From Sanderia malayensis (lineage: Eukaryota; Cnidaria; Scyphozoa; Semaeostomeae; Pelagiidae), in contig RQOL01000876.1 in assembly GCA_013076295.1 (NCBI GenBank), positions 2,170,001 through 2,234,000 on the forward strand: a stretch of 64,000 bases of DNA, written 5' to 3'. The notes under the pieces are model-generated. The model ran no database searches, was not told where the DNA came from, and was given only the letters and a program-made list of their open reading frames with translations. Position 1 is the first letter of the stretch, and every line of letters starts with the position of its first letter. The position numbers and the translations under genes are program-made. Shown here piece after piece: positions 1 through 9,968 of the stretch.

Positions 1-1578
1 CTTCAGTTCAGCAAGCGGAACACAAACCCTGCTTCTGCGTACAGCCTCGGTCCGCTGGAGTGTTTTGGAAACCAAACCGAGGCTGTTGCGCCCGAGAAAG
101 CGACGACCCAAACACAAGTGACAAAGCAGACGAAAAGAAACGATCCAGCAACAAAATCAACAACACGTGTTCCAACAACGTTAGTACAAACATCAACAAC
201 AAGAGTAGCAAGGACGACGTCATCAAGCACTCGGTTGAGCACAACTAAAACGTCTATCAGACACGGATTCGTAACAAAAGATGCAGATAAACACAACACT
301 GATAAATCTACGTCTAAAACAAGAATCTCAAATTTATCCTCAATCTCGAGAGCGAAAGAAACAGCTGAAAAGCCTGCCACAATCGCATCAAGCAATGGCC
401 TAGCCTCGACTCGACAAACAAAAAATACAAACAATGGACATGGAAACGAGGATACAGATTCCGTGCTGGTTACATCGAGTCCCGCGTTGCCAAGAACAGG
501 CGGCTCGCTGTCCGCCGCGGAAATAGCCGCAACGCCGAAAACCGCAACGAGAAAAATTGCAAGCGTTCTCGTCGTACACCAACCGGCGGCAAATCACTCC
601 GAGCAGGGCCTAAGCAGCAGACAGATGTTCATCCTAATCGCATTGATATCAAGTCTGACACTATTCACCATACTATTGATCGTTATCGTATTGAGACAGC
701 GTATATTTGCATACGCCTCGTCAAAGAAACAGCCGCTTAGTGTGGAATTGAAAGAAAACGATGAAAACCCGAAAATGCACTCATTTCAACCGCCGCCAAA
801 TAACAACAGCCGGTCATCAACTGATGGTAACGATGGCGATCGCTCGCCGTCTAGGTCGATGCTAGACATGCACAAAATCGAGATTGTTAAAATCGGAAGC
901 GTGTTTGGAAAACAGAGTTCTACTCCGTCCGAATCTGAGACATCAATGAACTCGTTTGACACATCGCGGTACCTGGAAATATCCGAGGAGGGTAGCGATA
1001 CTGGTAGTTACATGAGTTATACGAAGCCGAAAGGCATATTGAAGAGCAATAAGTTCCTGCTGACGTCACGACCGAGGTCTGAAGGTCATGCGTTCGATAC
1101 CCAAGAGGTGATAGGTTTGATACACATCAGCAAAGAACAGCGAAAAACCAGCCACGAGGAAGAGAATTCTGAGCTACTGGGAAATTCATCTTCGGATAAT
1201 GATAACTTTGTTGACGAGCGATATCTGATGGCGAAATCGAAAATCGATGACTCCATGCAGTTTTATCAAGGAAATAACATTCGACAACACGTGCAGCGTT
1301 CGAGTCCAGGAAGAAATGAAAGCATCGAAGCTGACACAGGTTTCCTCACTGACTCCTCACTTTCGAGTAATTCTAGAAAGAGTTTGGGAAGTTCTACGGG
1401 TGACGAAAGCAATGATGAGTTCTACATGGCGAGAAAACATAAAAAGTCTTCCAAAAGATCGGTTCGTTTCGCCTTTAATGAAATCGAGGCTGGTTTGAAA
1501 ACACCGTCAAAACGAGGCTGCGAGAAGGTGCAAGATAGGTGCTTCTATCAAGAGGGTGAAGATGAAGTGTTCTCCTGA
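1..1578 (+). CDS. 3' part of a single-pass membrane protein with Ser/Thr-rich ectodomain (unrecognised)
   Basis: The frame is open from base 1 to a TGA at 1576-1578 with no convincing start, so only the 3' portion of the gene, probably its last exon, is present. The first ~200 residues are Thr/Ser/Lys-rich with many TT and TS pairs, like an O-glycosylated stalk. One hydrophobic segment of about 22 residues (nt 625-693) is followed by Arg-Gln-Arg, consistent with a type I topology. The remaining ~290 residues form a Ser-, Glu- and Asp-rich, probably disordered cytoplasmic tail. Near the C-terminus lies RSVRFAF (nt 1456-1476), which fits the RVxF docking motif for protein phosphatase 1. I recognise no folded domain and cannot assign a family. 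Membrane topology is an inference from the charge pattern. Confidence 0.7.
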   Translation, partial: LQFSKRNTNPASAYSLGPLECFGNQTEAVAPEKATTQTQVTKQTKRNDPATKSTTRVPTTLVQTSTTRVARTTSSSTRLSTTKTSIRHGFVTKDADKHNTDKSTSKTRISNLSSISRAKETAEKPATIASSNGLASTRQTKNTNNGHGNEDTDSVLVTSSPALPRTGGSLSAAEIAATPKTATRKIASVLVVHQPAANHSEQGLSSRQMFILIALISSLTLFTILLIVIVLRQRIFAYASSKKQPLSVELKENDENPKMHSFQPPPNNNSRSSTDGNDGDRSPSRSMLDMHKIEIVKIGSVFGKQSSTPSESETSMNSFDTSRYLEISEEGSDTGSYMSYTKPKGILKSNKFLLTSRPRSEGHAFDTQEVIGLIHISKEQRKTSHEEENSELLGNSSSDNDNFVDERYLMAKSKIDDSMQFYQGNNIRQHVQRSSPGRNESIEADTGFLTDSSLSSNSRKSLGSSTGDESNDEFYMARKHKKSSKRSVRFAFNEIEAGLKTPSKRGCEKVQDRCFYQEGEDEVFS

Positions 1579-3926
1579 GCGTGCATACACGTCTTGTAAG
1601 GTCTGCATCAGACATGAAGGGCCTTTGGTCAATGTCACGTGACGGGTCGACACTAAAAGCTGGAACAAGAAATCTAATAAAATCGGAAAAGATGGAACAC
1701 AGGAATCCATGGTGAACGAAATGGAATGCTGAAAGTAAGTAATTGGGGAAGCCAGCAAGATGTTGAAACTGCATTGGAGACGATTTGCAAGAAACTCAAA
1801 CACAAAGCAATGAAAACTCACCATGATTTGAAGGATGAAATGAGCTCTTTGGAAAGGTATACATAATTTGTAATATGCATCATCTAAAAACAAATTAGCA
1901 TTTTGGTAAATTGCCACCACCTCACACACAAGACAACTGAATGTTCACTGAATCACATTAAAAGGATAAAAACGTTAAATGAATTTTAATTTAATACAAT
2001 ACTGTTTGTTTTATGCCAGCAAAGAACAACTACACATAAACTATGCAGATATTAAGTAGAATTGGGTGTGGTGTTGGTCCTAAAGAATTGGGAGGGACAA
2101 AGAGAATTATTGGGTACCTACCATATCCTTCACAAATGGGGACATTTTATGTGCCACACCTTCGTCCACGTCCCCATAGATATTCTTGTCAAGTTTAGAC
2201 AAACTACAAGGTCACTCAAACCAATTGCAACCGAGACCAATTGTCACAAACAAAACATTGTGAAGGGGGTTTGAACATGCTATCTCTGTAGTATGAGGAT
2301 ATTCTTTTGCTGGTAACTAAATTAAAGCACATTAAATTATTTATATTTGGTTAAACCTCTGCTTGATAGTCTAAAAAAGCAAGGAGCATTTATTTAACAA
2401 GGATTTTAATTAAGAATGGGCACTTATTCTAACATTATTTAGTGGTAATTTATTTGTAAATAGGCGTATTTTAAATGGAAGAATTATTACATAGTTTATA
2501 TAATAAAAGTATACAATTTACAGTAAGTATTAAAATGTATTGACACATGCATTATATATTTATAAGGGTCCAACTTTCATTTGATTAAAATTTATTTTTG
2601 TTTGGAATTATGAATTTATAAAGGCTTGTAAAATGTGAAATTTTACAGTTAATTCTAAATATATATTACAGTTATAGACAAAATGGAACTTCACTATAAT
2701 TATGTTCCAAGCATGAAATGTAATTAAATTTGAGTATTAATTTAATTTAAGAGCAGTATGGTTGTGGTGCAAATTATTTGAATTTGAAAACAATTTGTGA
2801 ATTGAGAATCATACTTATATTTGAAATCGTTTATCTGGGACTATATTATTTCATGCTGCAATCATGATGAATACTTCAGACCACGCCCCCTTAGGCTGAA
2901 TGAAAGAAAATATTCCAACGCACTTGCTAAAAAGCTTTGTTAAAGTTAAACCAGCCGTGACCTAAATGTTCAAAATAAGGGAGCCATGATTCCAGCAAAA
3001 TGCAACCTGAATGTTTAATAATAACACTTGGATGGGAGCAACATTAACAAAATATAGATTACTGACCTTCGTTTTCAGTTGACACACAATGTAAAGAGGA
3101 GAAACCAAGTTCGATGTCCTACAAATGTCTGTCCAACTTGAATATTTACTACCTCCTCGTGGTAAATCGAAAAATTAAAATTTGCCGCACCCCCCAATAC
3201 GCAACATTTGGAAAAGACATGGGAACTAGTGACGTCAAGCTACTGTGCAGGGAAAGAAAGTTGCAAGGAAAATATTTCAAATTGTTTTCACTTGTGGAAG
3301 TCTTGTTTACACTTCCATTACAAAGTTTTCATTCTTAATATTTTGGATTCCCCAAGGACAGAAAAAGAACGCAGGCAAAATTCAAAGAAGAATAATTTAG
3401 GATAATAACAATTTCAGAACTTCTCTCAAAGCTTATTTCCCTAGCAAAGGTTCAGAGAAGTTATTTGTTCCCCGAATCAGAACTTCCCAGGGCTTCTGTT
3501 TCTATAAGCTGAGGTAGAAAAGAATGAGAAGCTGATAGCTTATTTACTCAAAAAAGGAACGTTTATTTAGAGCTTCTGTTGAGTAAATAAACGTCGATTC
3601 AGAAAAGAGGATGATATTAATGTTGTGTTTTCATTGAATAATGAACGAATCAATAAAAAAATATTCTAGTTTTATGACGAAGATCTTAACAAATAGAAAG
3701 AGAAAGCAAATGCAAATACATGATAGCGAAGAACACGATACTGGTACTCAGTTTTCACTGGGAAAATGCAAACAAAAGCATTTGGACTATGAGACGGAAT
3801 TTATTCAGCGCATTTCATAAAAAAGTAGAATCCATGGAGTATTGGGAAGCTTCTCAGCTTCTTGTTTATCACTAGGATAAATATAAATTAAACTTTTAGC
3901 AAAAGCGACAATTTAGGACGAGAATT
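1579..3926. other. Intergenic/3'-UTR stretch, no supported gene
   Basis: AT-rich DNA between two plus-strand genes. Short open frames (for example 3114-3338) lack coding character and splice context. Weak imperfect inverted repeats built on a TTTATTTAC-like core occur around 3530-3600. I see no RNA gene or recognisable transposon here. Confidence 0.6.
1676..1681 (+). other. Candidate poly(A) signal (AATAAA)
   Basis: The first AATAAA downstream of the stop at 1578 lies here, and a second is at 2502-2507. Either could end the transcript of the upstream membrane-protein gene. No transcript evidence is available. Confidence 0.3.
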
Positions 3927-6092
3927 ATGGACTGTATTCGTGGTATTCGAGATCGACTGAGAAACTTACGAAGAAACCAGCCAGCGTGAGTAGAAAATCT
4001 ACAACATCATAATGATTTCACAGGCACCTTTATTGGGTATGATTTTCAGGTATATATTTACAGCTACAGAAGCACGCAGAAATTCGAAAAGGCGAGAACG
4101 TTTGAGTTGAAATACACGTTTTTTATCAGGAACTATCTGCACTAAATAGTTTCTTAACTGGCTCCTTATTTTCGGGATCGAAAATTGCGTGATTGTTTTA
4201 AAATTGATCAATTTTGTATTTGTTTGGATATTAGTCCAAATGGTCATGAAATAGCAAGTACAGATAAAGATAAAAGTTACAATATTTTCAAACAAAAGAT
4301 AGCAAAGCCCTTGATATTTCTTGTGAAACATTGCCCTGCACGAACCATAACATCGATGGAATAGTTTATGAAATGGACGTTTTGTACTTTAACGAGCTTG
4401 GTGCTAAAATCTCTTGAATATTCATCACTCTAGTCTTAGTTTCTTATAAACAAATTTCTTATAAAAAATAGTCAGATGCAGTTGTTAGAGTCCGAGTCGT
4501 GTCAGCAAAGTTAAACAGTACAAAATGGAATTTATAGCGGACAGCATTGTACATGAAATTGTTTTGCCTACTGCGAACCTTTCTTTTTTAACTTATTCAG
4601 GAACGAACAACATAATCGTCATCATAGTAATTCAGCGAGTGATGGCGGAATGAATGAATCGAAGACTGGCTCGAGGAAGTTTTTGGGCAGTCCACAGAGC
4701 TATCAATCTGGAACGACGAATCAGGCCTTCGATCTCGACGATATTGAGAGGAACTCAGGAAGTGACGTAACTAAAGAAGATGCAAGTATTGCGTCGGCAG
4801 CTGGTGGTGAGGATGAAAGAAGAATTTTCGAATACAGCAGAAAGGAAACTCACCGATCTGACAATAGCACAGAAGGAATGATTATGAAGAATGATGAACA
4901 AAACGAGGCAGAGGCAGTCCATGCAACTTATTACGATAACGAGGCTGCTGAAATTGTGCCTTACAATGTTGCTGAAGAGAGAATGGGGGAGCAGGGTTGT
5001 ATTGAAGCAACTGCGGAGGAGGATGATAATGATGATGATGATTCTCAAGATGTTTACATCTATCCATATCCCAAACTGAGTCCGAGTCAGAACGTAAATC
5101 GGCATAAAAGAGAAGATTCGGAGATAGAAGTTATACTGAGCGCGACTATTTGTGAAGAAAATAACAATAAAGGTGGGAGAAACAATTCAAGCGAGGCATC
5201 GAATGAGAGTGATGTGTACGGTGCAAATGAAAATAGCAATTTCGAAGATGTAGAAGGCAAAGAAATATACGTATCGAGAAATATTCCAATAATAAGTGCT
5301 GCAGATATTGAACAAAAAAGTGGAGATGTTACAAAAATAGATGAACGTGATGATGATAAACAAGTTGAACACAAAAAAGAACTAATAGAAGATGAAAATG
5401 GGCATATAATTAAAATGGAAGATGAAATCACACAAAAAATGGAGGAAAGCGATTCTTCTGAATCGAAAGAAGATGGTTTGGTAGAAAGCGAAGCATCGTC
5501 ATCTGGAAGCAGTGATGAAATCAACAATGAAGCTCTCTCAGATGAAATAAAGAAAGTCGAAGATGCAGCAAGAGAGGAAAATGTTTCTTGTCACGAAAAA
5601 GAAGCTCAGCGTAAATATTTTGATCAAGTTGAAAAAGATGGCACTCTGTCTGATAACCAATCAGAATCAGAGATCGAGGTTGATGATGAACAGGAAGGCA
5701 GGGATGACGAGAGCAGCCAATCAGATCATTCAAGCGACGAAGATGATGGCGAATCAGAGAGCGAATATGACGAAAGTGACCAATCGCAGAGTTCAGGAGA
5801 CCAATCAGACATTTCACGTGAACAGTTGAATGTTTCACGTGATTGTGAAGGCGAACAATCGCGGCCTTCGAAAGGTGAAAGTAACCAATCAAATAGCGCA
5901 GCTCAATCTCTTGAGACTGCAGTGGATGATAGTGCAAAAGATGAAGGAAGTAATGAAAATTCTCTTCCAAGCACAAGTTATATTAAGAATAATATTCAAA
6001 TAACAATTATTGGCCAAGTCGGTGGCCAAGCTGTTGAAGAAAATGATAAAGCAAATGTTGATTCACCAGCAAATAAATACCAATTAATCTGA
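3927..6092 (+). CDS. Acidic Ser/Asp/Glu-rich disordered protein (orphan), two exons
   Basis: Exons 3927-3985 and 4601-6092 join in phase across a GTGAGT donor and an ATTCAG acceptor, giving a 516-aa protein. The short first exon encodes a basic N-terminus (MDCIRGIRDRLRNLRRN) with a Cys at residue 3. The rest is low complexity: acidic runs around nt 5020-5045, then Ser-Asp-Glu-Gln repeats with recurrent DQS/NQS units from about 5650 to 5900. The C-terminal ~45 residues are less biased and include a hydrophobic stretch, IQITIIGQVGGQ. No domain or family is recognisable. The exon junction and the long uninterrupted frame make it a real gene. It converges on the SLC35C2-type gene, with about 456 bp between the stop codons. 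Confidence 0.75.
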
Positions 6093-6548
6093 GTTTATCA
6101 GAGAACAATTTGTCTACCGTAAAAACATTTTTATATTCCTCTGTTTCTAAAATATCCCCTGTGAAATGGTTTATAATTATATTTAGCACAGCCATATATT
6201 TTACCATATATAAGTATGAAATTCAGCAATAATTTATTAAAATATATATTTTTAATACAAGATTTAACCCTAAATGGCTCATACAGCTCAGCTCTCACTG
6301 AATCGGGCAACTTCACGATGGCTGTATACAACAAAATTAGACTCATTAGATTGTGTCCCTGTGTTTTGCTCATTCCTTCGCTCCACCGACATTTTGCCTG
6401 TTGGTTAGCGAAAGTCGAGCTAAGCACAGGGAGGCAATGTAATGAAAAACTGTAATGAAAAACACTTTCCACCTCGAGAAATTGTCCGCTCAGAGAAAGT
6501 TGAGTGTGCTATTTGATGAATTCGCAATAAATTTCCAAAAAATTGAAT
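6093..6548. other. Convergent intergenic spacer with back-to-back poly(A) signals
   Basis: This stretch separates the stop codons of the plus-strand acidic gene and the minus-strand SLC35C2-type gene. TTTATTAAA at 6233-6241 reads as ATTAAA on the plus strand and AATAAA on the minus strand, so both genes could end in this segment. No coding sequence is supported here. Confidence 0.45.
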
Positions 6549-9500
6549 TTAGTTACAACCTAGACGAGTTCTGTGGACTAAATCGTCTCCATCTTCATAA
6601 TCGTCATAATCGTCCGATTTATCTCCCATTTCAAGCATTGGAATATCTTCTCCGTTTTTCAGTTTATGTCTGCTACGATGAAGTCCGTTGGTAGTCGCAT
6701 CGTGTTTCCCATTGTGAGGAACTGAATCTGGAAAACATTAAAACTGACGATGAAAACTCTCTAACCCCCCCTGAAAATCCAAAATTCCACTGAAGAAATG
6801 CAGCACGTAGTGAAAATTTCCAGGAGGTAATGTCACGTACCTTTGAGTGACTTGAAATAAACGTGAAGACCAATGCCACTCATGCAGATGACCAAACCGA
6901 TGAAATTCAACGCGTTCAGCTGATCGCCACCAAATTCAGTTGCAATGGTCAATGTACAAATCTCCTACAACAAACAAACAAAAACATAAATAAATAAATA
7001 TTCCACACTCTTAACTCTTATTCGATTAAGAGTTCTCGATACTCATGTTAGTGGAGAAAAATAGTAATGGAAAAAATTAAATCGAATTTATCCCAATAAT
7101 ACTTCGAGCTTCATACTATTATAAACAATTGTTAGTTTGACAAATACGAAAATCCATAAAAACTACAAGAATTCGACAATATAACACAAATACAATGATA
7201 TAACGAGTCGTGTATCTGGTAACAAGCTTCACTGTGCAACAAACACGACGTATGTCATCGACGTATGGATAAGGCGTCGGCGTGGCAGGCCGAAGGTCGT
7301 GGGTTCGAGTCCAACCCAGTCACCGGGATGAGCGCAAATTTTCACTTTTGCGCATATTTTACCTTTTCAGATTTCTTTGCGAGTGTTAAAAAATAGGTGT
7401 ATAGTTACCTTAAAAATCCCTGCAATTGCTAAACCAAGACCAGAGGTACTGGACACGAGAAGGTATTCAGATACACTGAGCATAAATGCTAACAAAGCAC
7501 CGAAAATCATCATAGAGACCGAGCAACCAGCAATATGCCATGATGGAGCACGCCACAACTGTTGCGATGTTGCCATACTTGGGCCTAAAATGATTTGAAT
7601 AAAATAGCTACAGAGACATACAGACGTGTAGTGCAGTATATATTCCATTATTACAGTTGACATGTGCGATGTTGAGCTCCCAAGTGAAATTAAAATTTGT
7701 TTGAGATGGCAAATGTTCGAAATAACAGATGTCTTAACTATGCTCCTAACTATATCTTCTAGAGTAGCTTGGTGAAGTCCAGGTAAAGTCACTCCACAGA
7801 TCTGTGAAAGGCTATTGGTCTATAGCACAGAATACAGTTATTACCGAACCGAGGGGGAATGAACATTTTTTTGAAAAACGAATGTTCGAGGTAGTGGACA
7901 GCACTACTCCTTATTGAATCAAAACATTAGAAAAAGTGTGATTTCAGATTCTATCAACTTTTCAAGATTGTGGTGGTTAGAGGGTTGCAACTATGGCAGT
8001 AAAGAGCATTGAATAATGGCCGCAACAACAAAGTACGTTTACTAAAAGTATACCTTCAATAAAAAACGCCAAAAGTACAAGGCTAAGTGCCATAACAGGC
8101 TGAAGATGATAAATTGTATCGATTGGATTGTGAAGACCCAGACTCTCTTTTTGCATCAGTAGCTGAACAGTTGTCCATCTGACACCGCTAATAGCAGACG
8201 CCGTCATTGCCTGAAATAAGATAACTTTATTCAGTTCCCAGAGGTCCACAAACAAGTCATATACAGTTGACATCAGACATCTCGAAAATTGTTCGAGATA
8301 ACAGACTTGCAAATCATACTGTGCCAAACCAAGGAAAAGTAGAACATTGTCCGAGATAACAAATGTTTGAGATAACAATTGTTTGAGATAAGAAATTGTT
8401 TCGACAAAAGCGAATGGTCAAGATAACACATGTTGGAAATGGTAAATATTTGAGATAACAAATGTTCAAGATAACAAATTTCCAATAAAGTGAATTCTTG
8501 AGATAACAAATGTTGGAAATGGCAAATGTTCAAGACATTCAAAATAGTGGATGTCAGGTGAGTAGCAAAAGGCAAATGTATTTAAGGAATATAGCTGAAT
8601 AAGAAACAAATATTGAAAAAAGTTGTAATAAAAAGATGACTGGTAAGATCTCATCACTTACAATAAAAAAACCAACTGCATTGAACTGCGTGGATTCATA
8701 AGTAAACATGAAAAGTCCACCTGATATTAAAGCGATCACAGCCATGAGTCTTGCATGCTGAAATAAATAATTGAGAAATGTTAATAAAAAGATGAGAAAA
8801 TGAGAATCAAGAGAAGAATGATGAAGTTATAGAGTAATTTGAGATAAGAGTTGACGCAGAAAGATACAGTTACAGAGATTCCTTTGAGTTTCTTACAATA
8901 TAATTCTGAAACAAACTTACCAAATGTTCTAGTTTAAAGAGAACTGAGAAGAATAGAATAAATATTACTGAGGATGATTTTGACATTGTATACCTACAAA
9001 AGAAGGTAGAAATGACAGGCTGCAGGTTGAAACATTAGGAAGATGTAACAAGATATGATGCTTCAGAGAGATACTTACAATGATACAGTTATAAACATGA
9101 AACTCCAATTGGATAACCCAATATCAAGAGAACTTGCTATAGCTGCAGATGAAAAGAAATCACTGGATTAAAATATCATTAAATCTAATTTTATATTGGC
9201 AATAATGCTACTGTCAGGGCTTTGTTCTTCATTATTCTCATTCTATTGTTTTATAACAGAAGTTCAATTGTTTTCCTCAAGTATGTAAGCTTCCAACTTT
9301 GCAAACAACCATTGATAGATACCTGGAGTGAAAATTTTCCGAAAATAGTCTTTCCAGCTGACAGTGACTCGTTTCTCTTTGTGATATATTTCTGCAATTT
9401 TTCTGCAAAGAGCGGCCAACAGGAAGACAACAATGTAATGAACGGTGGACACGGTGAGAGGAAACCTGAAAGACTACAAGAAAAAGGAATATCTTGAATT

Positions 9501-9872
9501 TTCGATTGAGAAAACAAAACAGTCAGCATAAGTTATCATTTGCGTCTTGGAAACCAAATTAAATCTCAAACATATTTTATAAATACATATAGTTTAAAGT
9601 TCTATAGTTCTTACAATTTACGAAGACATAATCTCATTATATTTCTAAAAAATTAATCCGTGCAATGTTTAAGTTGACCATTGAAATCACACACGCCTCC
9701 ATCAAAAAAGGTCCTGGCCTAACTGGTGGTGCCATTATCGATGATCAATTGTTCTTACCTTCATCATCCATTTGTTATAGAATGTAAGGGATATCGAAAA
9801 CGTGTAATAAAACAATACCAAGGCCGCAGTACGCAGGAAATAGATTAGATTTCCCAAAGTTAAATGTTGCAT
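6549..9872 (-). CDS. SLC35C2: SLC35C2-like nucleotide-sugar transporter (GDP-fucose transporter family)
   Basis: Nine exons in transcript order: 9759-9872, 9323-9473, 9079-9142, 8921-8993, 8662-8757, 8054-8210, 7409-7584, 6841-6964, 6549-6727. They join in phase to 377 aa, close to the ~365 aa of human SLC35C2. The protein is a multi-pass Golgi/ER-Golgi membrane protein of the EamA/TPT superfamily. Family signatures are conserved: SLTFYNKW near the N-terminus, LDIGLSNWSFMFITVSLYTM, GGLFMFTYESTQFN, a GxRWT segment, LGLHNPIDTIYHLQP, and SEYLLVSSTSGLGLAIAGIFKE. The C-terminal tail is hydrophilic and acidic, ending Gly-Cys-Asn. In mammals SLC35C2 is implicated in GDP-fucose supply and Notch fucosylation; function here is inferred from family membership. 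The start ATG is 96 bp from the divergent WWOX start. Introns hold a tRNA-like repeat and degenerate tandem repeats. Confidence 0.93.
7251..7365 (+). repeat. tRNA-derived SINE-like fragment
   Basis: The segment carries a tRNA-like core: GGATAAGGCG (A-box/D-loop-like), a perfect 5-bp anticodon stem TCGGC/GCCGA enclosing a 7-nt loop, and a B box GGTTCGAGTCC. A small GCGCAAA...TTTGCGC hairpin follows at about 7332-7353. The D and acceptor stems do not pair properly, so this is not a functional tRNA gene. It lies in an intron of the SLC35C2-type gene, antisense to it. Confidence 0.55.
8270..8560. repeat. Degenerate GAGATAACAAATGTT-type tandem repeats in SLC35C2 intron
   Basis: Variants of TGAGATAACAAATGTT recur about ten times with drift across the intron between exons 8054-8210 and 8662-8757. 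A shorter related patch lies near 7690-7735 in the next intron. No coding capacity is supported. Confidence 0.6.
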
Positions 9873-9968
9873 TTTCAATTATGGTCATTTCTATCTTTCC
9901 ATCATGATAACATTCTAGATTTGCTACTTTGAGTCCCTGTGCTAGAAACCTTACCTGGAAATTTCAAA
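9873..9968. promoter_or_regulatory. Putative bidirectional promoter between SLC35C2-type gene and WWOX
   Basis: Only 96 bp separate the start codon of the minus-strand transporter (9870-9872) from that of plus-strand WWOX (9969-9971). Transcription start sites must therefore lie in this interval or overlap the opposite gene. I see no obvious TATA box. Promoter function is inferred from geometry only. Confidence 0.5.

Noticed and set aside
7251..7323. Functional tRNA-Ala gene (GGC anticodon position)
   Set aside because: The acceptor and D stems do not pair and the T stem has a mismatch. It fits a tRNA-derived SINE relic.
8054..8054. Alternative donor at 8042/8043 for the SLC35C2-type exon
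   Set aside because: It would break phase with the next exon. The AAG|GTATAC donor at 8054 restores the conserved FIEG-to-PSMATS join.
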